Assembly: GCF_000160455.2 (NCBI RefSeq)
Contig: NZ_ACJX03000001.1
Coordinates: 1,684,001-1,748,000, forward strand
DNA length: 64,000 nt
Source: Acetomicrobium hydrogeniformans ATCC BAA-1850
GTDB taxonomy: Bacteria > Synergistota > Synergistia > Synergistales > Acetomicrobiaceae
Direction of reading: 5' to 3'
The notes under the pieces were generated by a model. It did not search any database, was not told the DNA's origin, and saw nothing but the letters and a program-made list of their open reading frames with translations. The position numbers were made by a program, and so were the translations under genes. Of the stretch, positions 1 through 8,390 are shown piece by piece (positions within the stretch are counted from its first letter, which is position 1; each line of letters opens with the position of its first letter).

Positions 1-382
1 GGTTCTTGGGAGCCTGGAGAGGTTCCTCGGTATATTGATAGAGCAGTACGCAGGAGCTTTTCCGTACTGGCTCGCCCCCGTTCAGGTCAAAATATTGCCT
101 GTATCGGATGAACATTTGACATATGCCAAAAACGTGGCCTCTCTTTTGCAAAAACAGGACGTTAGAGTCGAGGTGGATCGCAAGGAGGGGACTTTGGGCA
201 AAAAAATAAGGGATGCCCAGATGCAAAAAACTCCTTATATGATAATCATCGGCAATCGTGAAGTCGAAAATGAGGTGGTTTCAGTTAGGGATCGGAGCAA
301 GGGAGATCTGGGTAGTATGAGCTTGGAAGCTCTGAAAGAACTTTTGAGCAACGAATATTACCCGTTGAAAGACGATTTTTAA
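1..382 (+). CDS. thrS: Threonyl-tRNA synthetase, C-terminal part (partial at window start)
   Basis: The reading frame is open from base 2 to the TAA at 380-382; the start lies outside the window. The first visible residues (GSLERFLGILIEQ) are the end of the class II catalytic core of ThrRS. They are followed by the roughly 100-residue anticodon-binding (HGTP-type) domain, with the conserved AGAFPYWLAPVQV segment and the DRKEGTLGKKIRDAQ segment. The enzyme charges tRNA-Thr in the cytoplasm. Its position immediately upstream of infC-rpmI-rplT is the common bacterial order. A separate promoter and attenuator lie between thrS and infC, so infC need not depend on thrS transcription. Confidence 0.95.
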   Translation, partial: VLGSLERFLGILIEQYAGAFPYWLAPVQVKILPVSDEHLTYAKNVASLLQKQDVRVEVDRKEGTLGKKIRDAQMQKTPYMIIIGNREVENEVVSVRDRSKGDLGSMSLEALKELLSNEYYPLKDDF

Positions 383-391
383 ATAGACTGC

Positions 392-420
392 TTGCTTTCG
401 AACAATTTTCGTGATATATT
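392..420 (+). promoter_or_regulatory. Likely sigma-70-type promoter of the infC operon
   Basis: TTGCTT at 392-397 and TATATT at 415-420 are separated by 17 bp, just after the thrS stop. This predicts an RNA start near 427 and a leader of about 170 nt before infC. Assigned by pattern only. Confidence 0.5.
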
Positions 421-596
421 GCAAAAACGTTTCGTATTGCGATAAGCAGAGGGCCCGCCCTCTCACCTGGTGGCGCGAAAGTTGCCTTTCGGGTTAAGTC
501 TGAAAGTTAGTAGCTAGTGGTGTTTGACTGCTACAGAGACTGTGAGGGACTGGGCGTTGTTTGCCAGTCCCTATTTTATTGTGGAGGTGACCAGTT
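421..596 (+). promoter_or_regulatory. Structured infC leader with intrinsic terminator/attenuator
   Basis: This leader carries an 8-bp perfect hairpin, GGGACTGG (546-553) and CCAGTCCC (564-571), followed by the T-rich tract 572-580. It ends three bases before the infC ribosome-binding site, as in a transcription attenuator. Upstream, CTTTC at 486-490 can pair with GAAAG at 477-481 or with GAAAG at 502-506, and GTAGC (510-514) can pair with GCTAC (530-534), so alternative folds are possible. In Firmicutes the infC-rpmI-rplT operon is controlled by L20 binding a leader that mimics 23S rRNA; a similar role here is inference. No leader peptide is evident. Confidence 0.6.
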
Positions 597-1157
597 ATAG
601 CGAAAGTAAACGAACCAAGGGTAAATGAGGAGATAAGGGTTTCTGAGGTCTTGCTGATCGATGCCGATGGATCCAAGGTAGGGGTAGTTCCCATCCAACA
701 GGCTCTGGAGATGGCCGAGACGAGAGGATTGGACTTGGTGGAAGTTGCTCCTCAGGCGAATCCTCCCGTATGTAGGATCATGGATTACGGCAAATACAGA
801 TATCAACAACAAAAAAGAGACAAAGAGGCTCGCAAAAAACAGAAAGTTCAGACGGTCAAGGAAATAAAAATGCGTCCGAAGATCGATGAGCACGATTATA
901 ATTTCAAAGTTAAGGCCATCAAGGATTTTTTGGGTAGTGGCCATAGGGTAAAGGTGTCCATATTTTTCCGCGGCAGAGAGATGGCCTTCTTGGATAAGGG
1001 CAGAGAGGTGCTCGAAAGGGTGAAGAAGGACTGTGAAGGCTTGGGAAAAGCTGATTCGGACCCGAAGATGGAAGGCCGTTATATGCGCATGATGCTGGCA
1101 CCTATTCAGCAAAAGTCAGAGAGCAAGGCAGCGAAAGATACGCAGTCTCAAAGCTGA
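597..1157 (+). CDS. infC: Translation initiation factor IF-3, probable AUA start
   Basis: IF-3 binds the 30S subunit, discriminates start codons and prevents premature 50S joining. The protein (186 aa from 597) has the typical N-terminal segment NEPRVNEEIR, the N domain to about residue 95, a lysine-rich linker (QQKRDKEARKKQK) and the C domain ending at MRMMLAP. In this frame the only codons between the upstream stop (TGA 588-590) and the conserved N-terminus are CCA, GTT and ATA. The ATA at 597 sits 6 nt after GGAGGTGA (583-590), so it is the best start; the next conventional start (TTG 651) would delete conserved sequence. infC is known for non-standard starts that let IF-3 repress its own synthesis. 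First gene of infC-rpmI-rplT. Confidence 0.93.
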   Translation: MAKVNEPRVNEEIRVSEVLLIDADGSKVGVVPIQQALEMAETRGLDLVEVAPQANPPVCRIMDYGKYRYQQQKRDKEARKKQKVQTVKEIKMRPKIDEHDYNFKVKAIKDFLGSGHRVKVSIFFRGREMAFLDKGREVLERVKKDCEGLGKADSDPKMEGRYMRMMLAPIQQKSESKAAKDTQSQS

Positions 1158-1193
1158 TTTCTACATTCATGAAACCAAAAGGGAGGAATGGCA

Positions 1194-1394
1194 ATGCCAA
1201 AAATCAAAACTCACAGCGGAGCTAAGAAAAGATTTAAAATAACAGCCACCGGAAAAGTGGCCTACAAAAAAGTTAACCGGGGGCACTTGCTTCGAAAGAA
1301 GAATCAAAAACGCATTAGAGCATTAAAACAAAAGGGCTACCTCGATGAGGCATTTGCCAGAAAAATTAAACAGTTAATGCCCTATTCCAATTAA
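1194..1394 (+). CDS. rpmI: 50S ribosomal protein L35
   Basis: A 66-aa, very basic protein with the family signature [14 protein letters not shown] at the N-terminus and the conserved [14 protein letters not shown] region. It is a structural protein of the large subunit. GGGAGG at 1181-1186 lies 7 nt before the ATG at 1194 but only 1 nt before the in-frame ATG at 1188. The later start is preferred, and it also gives the usual MPK N-terminus. It lies 36 nt after infC and is followed by rplT in the standard operon. Confidence 0.95.
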   Translation: MPKIKTHSGAKKRFKITATGKVAYKKVNRGHLLRKKNQKRIRALKQKGYLDEAFARKIKQLMPYSN

Positions 1395-1424
1395 TTGCAA
1401 GATTTAAATAAGGAGTGAAAGATA

Positions 1425-1784
1425 ATGCCCAGAGTAAAAGGTGGAACTGCCACTAAAAATAAAAGGGCCAAGCTATTTAAGCTGACCAAAGGATATTACG
1501 GCCGCAGAAAGAATGTATTTAAAAGAGCAAGAGAAGCAATGCTCAGGTCCTTGAGCTATGCTTACAGGGATAGGCGCAACAGAAAACGCGATTTCAGGAA
1601 ACTTTGGATCATGCGAATAAACGCTGGAGCTCACGTGTATGGTATGAACTACAGCACCTTTATAAGCGGGTTGCGCAAATCCGGCATCGAGATCAATCGC
1701 AAAATGCTAGCAGAACTTGCTGTATCGGATATCGAAGCCTTTGGACAGCTGGTTGAAAAAGCAAAGGAGGCGCTGGTCCGATAG
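1425..1784 (+). CDS. rplT: 50S ribosomal protein L20
   Basis: A 119-aa basic protein with the L20 hallmarks [16 protein letters not shown], the GYYGRRKN segment and the C-terminal [12 protein letters not shown] region. L20 is essential for early 50S assembly and in many bacteria represses its own operon through the infC leader. AAGGAGTG at 1410-1417 precedes the ATG by 7 nt. The stop TAG (1782-1784) overlaps a possible ATA start of the next gene (see ktrB). Confidence 0.96.
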   Translation: MPRVKGGTATKNKRAKLFKLTKGYYGRRKNVFKRAREAMLRSLSYAYRDRRNRKRDFRKLWIMRINAGAHVYGMNYSTFISGLRKSGIEINRKMLAELAVSDIEAFGQLVEKAKEALVR

Positions 1785-1825
1785 ATATCAAAACCTATAG
1801 TTCTCTCAAGGTTGAAAAAACTATA

Positions 1826-3100
1826 GTGTTCGGGTTCCTATCGCTCATAGCGGTGGGGACCCTTTTGATATGGCTTTTTAATTTATCCCAAAAGCCCATT
1901 TCTTTGATAAATGCGCTTTTTACCGCAACATCTGCCGTTTGCGTTACGGGCCTGATCGTTGTCGATACCGGTAGCGATTTGACGCTTATGTCCCAAGTTG
2001 TCGTAATGGCCCTTATTCAGCTTGGCGGTCTGGGGATAATGACTGCGATGACTATTGTGCCCTTTTTAATGGGGCAGCGGATTGGGATACGGCAGCGATT
2101 TTATTTTATAAAGGAAAAGGGCCTGGAGTATCCTTCCGGGGCAGTCAAACTGTTGATTCAGATCCTAAAGGTTACGATATTATTTGAAGCCATTGGTTTC
2201 ATCCCTCTTTTCATTAAATTCTCAGAGGAAATGTCTCATAAAGAAGCACTCTTCACAGCTGCATTCCATAGCATCAGCGCCTTTTGCAATGCCGGTTTTT
2301 CATTATTTTCAAATAATTTGGAAAGCTATAGCAACAGCTTTATGATACCTGGAGCTATAATGTTTCTTGTAATATTAGGAGGGTTAGGGTTTCCCTTTTA
2401 CATGGAATGGGTTTCCAAAGCGAAATCCCATAAAAGGTTATCGCCTTACGCTAAACTGGTTTTATCGACCACTTCGATGTTGATAATATTTGGTTTCCTT
2501 TTAATTCTTTTTGTCGAATGGAAGGGGGCGTTTGTAGAGTATAACCTCCCATTAAAGCTGTGGAATGCTCTCTTTATGGCAGTAACTCCAAGGACAGCCG
2601 GTTTTGATACAATTAGTCCGTCTAACTTTTCCAAGGCAGGGTACATTATAGTCGTTCTTCTCATGATTATCGGTGCATCGCCTGCTTCTACAGGAGGGGG
2701 CATTAAGACGACGACGGCTGGAATTTTGTGGTGTACCGTTAAATCAAATTTGAGGGGCAAAAAACCCTTTCTTTTTAATCAGTCTATTTCATCTGATCTG
2801 ATCGTTAACACCACTACTTTGATTACCCTATATTTAACGACTATCTTTGTTAGCGTAGTTCTTCTGTCCCTTTTTGAGCCTTTTTCCTTCGACCAGATCC
2901 TTTTTGAAGTGGTATCGGCTTTGGGAACCGTGGGGTTGTCGTTAGGAATAACGCCACATCTATCGTCTGCGGGAAAATTAGTGTTAGTAATACTGATGTT
3001 TTGGGGACGAGTAGGGCTTATTACCTTCATGTACGGGGTGTTTAAGAAGCGAGAAAAAGAAAACATTAACCTGCCTCGCGCATACATCCCCATCGGTTAA
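1826..3100 (+). CDS. ktrB: K+ transporter membrane subunit, KtrB/TrkH family
   Basis: This is the ion-conducting subunit of a Ktr/Trk potassium uptake system, an integral membrane protein with four MPM (membrane-pore-membrane) repeats. The four selectivity-filter segments with their conserved glycines are visible: VCVTGL, FCNAGFS, PRTAGFD and GTVGLS. It is 424 aa from the GTG at 1826, slightly short for KtrB (about 445). That GTG has only a weak upstream AAGG. The frame stays open upstream to 1757 without ATG, GTG or TTG, but an ATA at 1781 overlaps the rplT stop and follows AAAGGAGG (1763-1770), which would add 15 residues before helix 1. The true start is therefore uncertain. It is paired with ktrA downstream. 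Confidence 0.9.
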   Translation: MFGFLSLIAVGTLLIWLFNLSQKPISLINALFTATSAVCVTGLIVVDTGSDLTLMSQVVVMALIQLGGLGIMTAMTIVPFLMGQRIGIRQRFYFIKEKGLEYPSGAVKLLIQILKVTILFEAIGFIPLFIKFSEEMSHKEALFTAAFHSISAFCNAGFSLFSNNLESYSNSFMIPGAIMFLVILGGLGFPFYMEWVSKAKSHKRLSPYAKLVLSTTSMLIIFGFLLILFVEWKGAFVEYNLPLKLWNALFMAVTPRTAGFDTISPSNFSKAGYIIVVLLMIIGASPASTGGGIKTTTAGILWCTVKSNLRGKKPFLFNQSISSDLIVNTTTLITLYLTTIFVSVVLLSLFEPFSFDQILFEVVSALGTVGLSLGITPHLSSAGKLVLVILMFWGRVGLITFMYGVFKKREKENINLPRAYIPIG

Positions 3101-3117
3101 AGAGGTGTTAAGATATA

Positions 3118-3774
3118 ATGAATGACAAGAATACAGTGATCGTAATTGGTCTGGGAAGGTTTGGACAATCCGTTTGTCGCAGGCTTGTTGCCCTAAAACA
3201 GGAGGTTGTGGCCGTTGATCGAAATATGCACCGCGTCGAGGAAGTTGCCGATATAGTGGATTTGGCTGCGCAGGTCGATGCTACAGACGAGGAAGCTATG
3301 ATTAAAGTCGGAGCAAAAGAGGCCAACGTCGCTATCGTAGCTATAGGAGAGAACATCGAAGCCAGCATATTGGCCACCTCTATATTGAGAGGTCTGGACG
3401 TCAAACATATCATAGCTAGGGCACAAAGCTCACTTCATGCCAGAGTGCTTGCGCAGGTGGGAGCGCACAGGGTCATATTTCCAGAGAGGGATATGGGCAT
3501 CAGGATTGCCGAAAACATTGTTTTCCCCTGGCTTAGCGAATTTGCTGCGTTGCCCGGCAGTTCCTATTTGGTAGGCTCCATTGAAGCGAAGGAAGAGATG
3601 TGGGGGAAAACCTTGGCGGAACTGAACTTCAGACAGAGATATAATTTAACTGTATTGCTACTAGAACGAAAGGGGACAAAATTGATTCCTAGCCCCGATA
3701 CCGTTTTTCAGGAGGGGGACGTCCTTACAGTCATCGGAGAACGTGAAGACATTGATAAGCTCAAGAGCCTTTAA
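3118..3774 (+). CDS. ktrA: K+ transporter regulatory subunit KtrA (RCK domain protein)
   Basis: A cytoplasmic ring-forming regulator that gates KtrB in response to nucleotides. The RCK_N domain begins with a Rossmann motif GLGRFG at residues 11-16 and runs to about residue 130. The RCK_C (TrkA-C) domain covers roughly residues 135-218 (LTVIGEREDIDKL near the end). Length 218 aa is typical. It starts 17 nt after ktrB, with AGAGGTG upstream of the ATG, so the two are almost certainly cotranscribed. Confidence 0.93.
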   Translation: MNDKNTVIVIGLGRFGQSVCRRLVALKQEVVAVDRNMHRVEEVADIVDLAAQVDATDEEAMIKVGAKEANVAIVAIGENIEASILATSILRGLDVKHIIARAQSSLHARVLAQVGAHRVIFPERDMGIRIAENIVFPWLSEFAALPGSSYLVGSIEAKEEMWGKTLAELNFRQRYNLTVLLLERKGTKLIPSPDTVFQEGDVLTVIGEREDIDKLKSL

Positions 3775-3810
3775 TTTAACGACAATATGCCAGTCTGGTA
3801 AGGAGGGGAA

Positions 3811-4854
3811 ATGGTGAATCCGAAAACTAATGGCATCGAAGATGTTAAAAATGCCTTTATAAAAGAGTTGAAACTTGCCAAAAGGTCGGAAAACCTGAAC
3901 GAGCTTAGAATTCGGTATTTAGGAAGAAAGGGAATAGTTACCCAAATGTTGAAGAGTTTGGGAACCCTCCCACCAGAGGATCGACCTGCCATGGGTAAGG
4001 CAATTAATGACTTAAAGTCAACCATTGAAGACATGCTTAAAAGGCGAATGGAAGAGCTTGCTCTTTTTGAGGAACGGGAACAGGAGAGAAAGGATGCCAT
4101 TGACGTCACTCAACCGCCAAAAGGCAGGCCTTGGGGCGGTTTTCATCCTGTCGTTGAAGTCATGCACGAACTCATGGATATATTTGTAGGGCTTGGTTTT
4201 TCCGTAGCGCTAGGACCTGAGGTTGAAGATGATTTTCATAATTTCGAGGCTCTTAATATTCCACCCCATCATCCGGCAAGGGATATGCAGGATACTTTTT
4301 ATCTTCAGGGCAATGAGCTTTTGCTCAGGACCCATACCTCTCCTGTCCAAGTGAGGTCCATGCTGAAGTATGGGGCACCGCTGAGGATAGTCTGTCCGGG
4401 CAAGGTTTACAGAAGAGACAGCGATCCCACTCATTCGCCTATGTTTCATCAATTGGAAGGGCTTTTGATCGATGAAGATGTATCGATATCGGATTTGAAG
4501 GGATGTATGGTCCATTTCATAGATAAGGTTTTTGGAAGACCCTTAAAATCAAGGTTCAGGGCAAGCTATTTTCCCTTTACGGAACCGTCTTTAGAGATGG
4601 ACGTCGAATGTATTGCATGTTCGGGTGAAGATCCTGCCTGCAGGATATGCAAGGGTACAGGCTGGCTTGAAATATGCGGAATGGGAATGGTGCATCCCAA
4701 GGTTCTTCGAGCGGGCGGTATTGACCCCGAAGTTTATAACGGCTTTGCCTGGGGATTGGGAATAGACAGGGTGGCTATGCTGAAGTACAGTTTAAGCGAT
4801 TTAAGAATATTGTTTTCCGGTGATATTGCTTTTCTCGCAGGGGGTGTTAATTAG
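3811..4854 (+). CDS. pheS: Phenylalanyl-tRNA synthetase alpha subunit
   Basis: The catalytic subunit of the heterotetrameric PheRS, which charges tRNA-Phe. The N-terminal coiled coil (residues 1-85) is followed by the class II core. Motif 2 (RVYRRDS-like; here KVYRRDSDPTHSPMFHQLEG), the Cys-containing loop (ECIACSGEDPACRICKGTGWLE) and motif 3 (GLGIDRVAMLKY) are all present. Length 347 aa is normal. AAGGAGGGG directly precedes the ATG. Its TAG stop shares one base with the GTG start of pheT, so translation is coupled. Confidence 0.97.
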   Translation: MVNPKTNGIEDVKNAFIKELKLAKRSENLNELRIRYLGRKGIVTQMLKSLGTLPPEDRPAMGKAINDLKSTIEDMLKRRMEELALFEEREQERKDAIDVTQPPKGRPWGGFHPVVEVMHELMDIFVGLGFSVALGPEVEDDFHNFEALNIPPHHPARDMQDTFYLQGNELLLRTHTSPVQVRSMLKYGAPLRIVCPGKVYRRDSDPTHSPMFHQLEGLLIDEDVSISDLKGCMVHFIDKVFGRPLKSRFRASYFPFTEPSLEMDVECIACSGEDPACRICKGTGWLEICGMGMVHPKVLRAGGIDPEVYNGFAWGLGIDRVAMLKYSLSDLRILFSGDIAFLAGGVN

Positions 4855-7247
4855 TGCTTGTATCATGGAATTGGTTGACAGAACTCGTTGATCTTCAGAT
4901 AAATGTCAATGATTTCGCCGAAAAATTGACAATGGCCGGTGCAGAAGTGGAGAACTTGTCCTATACAGCACAAAAGCTCGACGGCATCATTATTGCCAAG
5001 GTGTTGGAAATGGCCCCCCATCGTGAGAGAAAAAACTTACAGGTGGTCACGTTGGTTTGGGGAGATGAAAGGGCAATCTGCGTAACGGGAGCCCAAAACG
5101 TAAAAGAAGGGGACATCGTGCCCTACGCTCCTCCGGGCGCCACTATAGCCGACGGTTCCGTTCTCGGAATAGAGGAATTTGATGGAGTGAAAAGTTTCGG
5201 CATGATGCTTTCTGCCGATGAAATTGGACTTCCTTTGTTGTCGCAAGAAGAGGGCATTTTAATCCTTCCCCAAGATGCGCCCTTAGGTGGAGATGCTGCT
5301 TCCTGGCTCGGGATAAAGGACGTTGTTTTAGATGTGTCCGTAACGCCGAACAGAGGCGACTTACTGAGCATGGTCGGTATGGCTAGGGAAGCTCATGCTT
5401 TGTTTACTGGCTCCCGCCTAAAAGAATTAAATTTTCCTTCCACTACAGAGTCTTCTGATTGGCCGGTAAGTTTCGAGGGGGTTACTTTAGAAGATTCGGG
5501 ATGTCCCTTATATTGTTTGGGCTTTGCCGAAGAGCTTGAGATAGCACCTTCTCCTATTAAGTGCCGCGTTAGGCTGGCATTATGCGGGGTTCGTCCAATC
5601 AGTAACGTGGTCGACGTAACCAATTACGTGATGTTGTTGTTGGGGCAACCGTTGCACGCCTTTGACTTGGACAAACTTCCGGCGCCGGAGATAACCGTGA
5701 GGTCATCACGCAATGGCGAAAAGATCACCACATTAGACGGTAGGGAGCACATATTATCTTCGGACGATCTTTTGATAACAAGCGGAGGGCTGCCTATCGG
5801 ATTGGCGGGAGTGATGGGAGGCGCCAACAGCGAAATAGACGAAAATACGAGGCGAATACTGATAGAATCGGCACATTTCCTGCCGGCTCGAATAAGCACA
5901 ACGGCAAGACGCCTTGGCATAAACAGCGAAGCAGCTTATCGTTATGCAAGAGGAGTGGACAAAGCTAAAGCGCCGTTGGCCTTGTCCTGTGCATTGGATC
6001 TGATGAAGAAGTGGAAGTGCGGCAAAGTTTATACATCCGTTATCCGGGAGGGAGATGCCGCTCCTGTAGAGAAATTCGTGCCTCTAACGGCAAAAAAATT
6101 AAAAACATATACAGGTACCGGGAACTTGTCGGAGGCTTCCAGTATACTTATGCCCCTTGGGTTTGAGGTTGAGTCCTGTTCAGAGGAAAAAGCCATCTAC
6201 AAAGTTCCTGGCTATAGAATGGACGTGGAAATAGAGGAAGACCTGATAGAAGAAGTGGCCAGGATTAAGGGTTACGACGAGCTGCCGGCTCGCCTTCCGG
6301 GCAGGATTCACGATTCGGCGACCATAGGGCTTGAATCCCGAACCGAGAGAAAGATCAGAGAAACATTAATGGCAAGGGGTTATATTGAAATACTGAACTA
6401 TAGCTTTATCTCGCCTAAATTCATTGCGGATTTGTCCATACCCGCTTTAGACAGTCGGGCCAATCCCTTTGCCCTGGCGAATCCTTTGAGTATGGATCAA
6501 TCCCTTTTAAGGACCTTCCTGCTGCCCGGAATGGTAAATGTAATATGCGATAATTTGAGAAAGGGTTGGCGCTTCCCCGTCAGGATTTTTGAGATTGGAA
6601 ATGTCTTTCTCAGAGAGGGTGCGAATCTGATAGAAGAAAAACACATAGCAGGTGCAATATTCTTGGGCAAGGACGACAGGTCCCCCTATAAAGAAGCAGT
6701 TAGGGATGATTTTTTCACTATGAAAGGTGATATACTCGCCTTAGCAGATGCTTTTAGGCTTAAATTTGACGTTCTTCCCGGTAGCGAGCCCTTTGGACAT
6801 GCCGGTCAGACGGCCGATGTTATATCCGACGGACGTAAGATAGGTTTTATGGCTAAGATCAAACCATCTATTGAACGCCGCCTTGAATTACCCGCATCGC
6901 TTTATGTTTTCGAGGTTACCTTCAAACCCTTTTTGATGGCTAAACCTCCCAGGTTTGGAGAAGTCCACAGATTTCCTTCCGTCTATAGGGACATATCTTT
7001 GATAGTTCCTGAGGACGTTACGGTCAAAGAAATCGGTGAGCTCATTGGCGATCTTTCTTCGGATTTGGTGACCTCGATCCGATTGTTTGATATATATAAG
7101 GGCAAAAACATTCCCGAAGGACATCGCAGTCTTTCTTTTACTCTGGAATATCGCCACCCCGACAAAACGTTGAGCGATGAGGAGGTTGACGAACTTCACA
7201 CCAGACTTAGGTCCCAAATTGAGTCCAGGGGACTAAAACTGAGATAA
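4854..7247 (+). CDS. pheT: Phenylalanyl-tRNA synthetase beta subunit
   Basis: The non-catalytic tRNA-binding and editing subunit of PheRS, 797 aa. Domains in order: N-terminal LVSWNWL start and EMAP-type tRNA-binding domain (about 40-150), B3/B4 editing domain (about 210-400), B5 (about 405-475), core-like domain, and a C-terminal ferredoxin-fold anticodon-binding domain (about 705-797, from RFPSVYRDISLIV on). It starts with GTG at 4854, overlapping the last base of the pheS stop, with a purine-rich AGGGGGTG upstream. No truncation is seen. Confidence 0.97.
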   Translation: MLVSWNWLTELVDLQINVNDFAEKLTMAGAEVENLSYTAQKLDGIIIAKVLEMAPHRERKNLQVVTLVWGDERAICVTGAQNVKEGDIVPYAPPGATIADGSVLGIEEFDGVKSFGMMLSADEIGLPLLSQEEGILILPQDAPLGGDAASWLGIKDVVLDVSVTPNRGDLLSMVGMAREAHALFTGSRLKELNFPSTTESSDWPVSFEGVTLEDSGCPLYCLGFAEELEIAPSPIKCRVRLALCGVRPISNVVDVTNYVMLLLGQPLHAFDLDKLPAPEITVRSSRNGEKITTLDGREHILSSDDLLITSGGLPIGLAGVMGGANSEIDENTRRILIESAHFLPARISTTARRLGINSEAAYRYARGVDKAKAPLALSCALDLMKKWKCGKVYTSVIREGDAAPVEKFVPLTAKKLKTYTGTGNLSEASSILMPLGFEVESCSEEKAIYKVPGYRMDVEIEEDLIEEVARIKGYDELPARLPGRIHDSATIGLESRTERKIRETLMARGYIEILNYSFISPKFIADLSIPALDSRANPFALANPLSMDQSLLRTFLLPGMVNVICDNLRKGWRFPVRIFEIGNVFLREGANLIEEKHIAGAIFLGKDDRSPYKEAVRDDFFTMKGDILALADAFRLKFDVLPGSEPFGHAGQTADVISDGRKIGFMAKIKPSIERRLELPASLYVFEVTFKPFLMAKPPRFGEVHRFPSVYRDISLIVPEDVTVKEIGELIGDLSSDLVTSIRLFDIYKGKNIPEGHRSLSFTLEYRHPDKTLSDEEVDELHTRLRSQIESRGLKLR

Positions 7248-7263
7248 GGATGGTGAGAGCAGC

Positions 7264-7578
7264 ATGCAGGCTTTAGAGAAGATCGAACAGATGATCGATA
7301 CCTTGTGCGAGAAGTTCTCGGCAACCAGAGAAGAAAACGAAAGGCTCTCTAAGCAGGTCGAGACCATAAAGGAACAATTGCAGGAGAAGGATTTGGAAAT
7401 AATACGACTGAAAAAAGAGCACCAGCGTCAAATAGAGACGATGGAGAGAGAGCTGATGAGGTTTAAGAAAGAAAGGTCGGAATACGAGGAAAAGTTATCA
7501 AGGTTACATCAGAAATTGTCTGTTTCGCTTGGGATGCCCCATGAAAACAAAAGTAATAATACAGAAAAGCAGGTTTGA
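7264..7578 (+). CDS. Small coiled-coil protein upstream of ZapA (ZapB-like)
   Basis: A 104-aa, highly charged protein that is almost entirely heptad-repeat coiled coil (residues 1-85), with a short polar tail. There are no membrane segments or catalytic motifs. It follows pheT by 16 nt and overlaps zapA by 4 nt (tail TTGA), which suggests it works with ZapA in Z-ring assembly, as the unrelated coiled-coil ZapB does in enterobacteria. The sequence is too low in complexity for a firm family call. Function is inferred from shape and position only. Confidence 0.75.
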   Translation: MQALEKIEQMIDTLCEKFSATREENERLSKQVETIKEQLQEKDLEIIRLKKEHQRQIETMERELMRFKKERSEYEEKLSRLHQKLSVSLGMPHENKSNNTEKQV

Positions 7579-7829
7579 TAAAAGTGGGAATGGATGAAGA
7601 TAAAAGGACCGTTGAATTAAACCTGGGGGGAAGGCATTATAACATAAAGACCAGCCTGGATGACGAGACGACCAGGAGGGTTGTTGAAATACTTCAGGAG
7701 GCCTTTTCGCAGACTTCTAATCGCTTAGGCCAGGAGGAGCGGTTCTTGTTGACATCGTTGCATTTGGCCTATAATATGGTCTTTCTCGAAAGGCGACTGC
7801 AGGATGCTTTGAAGGATACGGAAGGATAA
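7575..7829 (+). CDS. zapA: Cell division protein ZapA
   Basis: A small (84 aa) FtsZ-ring stabiliser of the ZapA family. The N-terminal beta element (VELNLGGRHYNIKT) and the following long amphipathic helix are characteristic. The start is ambiguous: TTG at 7575 overlaps the previous stop (TTGA), while GTG 7584 and ATG 7590 are also in frame. ATG 7590 would still keep the conserved domain, which begins around TVELNL. It lies in the common order pheT-zapA-cvpA-mutS2. Confidence 0.85.
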   Translation: MIKVGMDEDKRTVELNLGGRHYNIKTSLDDETTRRVVEILQEAFSQTSNRLGQEERFLLTSLHLAYNMVFLERRLQDALKDTEG

Positions 7830-7841
7830 GTGGTGAGTTAA

Positions 7842-8390
7842 ATGACCCTCAATGTTTCAGTAATTGCTGATTTTTTGGCTCTTCTGATGATGATCTTTTT
7901 TATGTTTAAAGGCTTTGCCCGTGGATTCGTAAACGAACTTTCTGGTCTACTGGGTACTCTAGCCGGCTTTGTCCTGCTTTGGAAGTATTCCCCTGATCTT
8001 GCAGGTTTCTTAAAATTTAAGCTCGGAATAAACGATGTAATTGCCTATGTGATTGCGATAGTGGCAATTTTTTTGGTTGCCAATTTAGTGGTATCCTTGT
8101 TAGGCAGGCTGGTCAGAAAAGTCGTTTACTTTGGGCATCTTTCGTTGGTAGATAAGGTTATTGGGGCTTTTTGCGGTTTTGCGAAAGCTTCGGTAATACT
8201 AATTCTAATCTATCTAGCCTTTGAAATGGCATCTGGCTATTTGGGAAATTCTGAAATGTCTTGGATGTATCAAAGCAAGGCCATGACATTTGCGGGCGAT
8301 CTGTGGAGCTATGTTAGTTCCTGGCTTTTCAATAAAGGAATAATAAATCATATTTCCCTTCCAAATCTTATAGCAAAGGTACGTGTGTAA
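7842..8390 (+). CDS. cvpA: CvpA family membrane protein
   Basis: A 182-aa inner-membrane protein with four predicted membrane helices and the CvpA features near the N-terminus (RGFVNELSGLLGTLAGFVL). Relatives are linked to colicin V secretion and envelope stress; the precise activity is unknown. It starts with ATG 12 nt after zapA, with AAGTGGTGAG upstream. Its TAA shares a base with the ATG of mutS2. Confidence 0.88.
   Translation: MTLNVSVIADFLALLMMIFFMFKGFARGFVNELSGLLGTLAGFVLLWKYSPDLAGFLKFKLGINDVIAYVIAIVAIFLVANLVVSLLGRLVRKVVYFGHLSLVDKVIGAFCGFAKASVILILIYLAFEMASGYLGNSEMSWMYQSKAMTFAGDLWSYVSSWLFNKGIINHISLPNLIAKVRV

Noticed and set aside
576-1112. 178-aa minus-strand frame opposite infC
   Set aside because: It is antisense to a certain gene, has no recognisable domain and no ribosome-binding site; a shadow frame.
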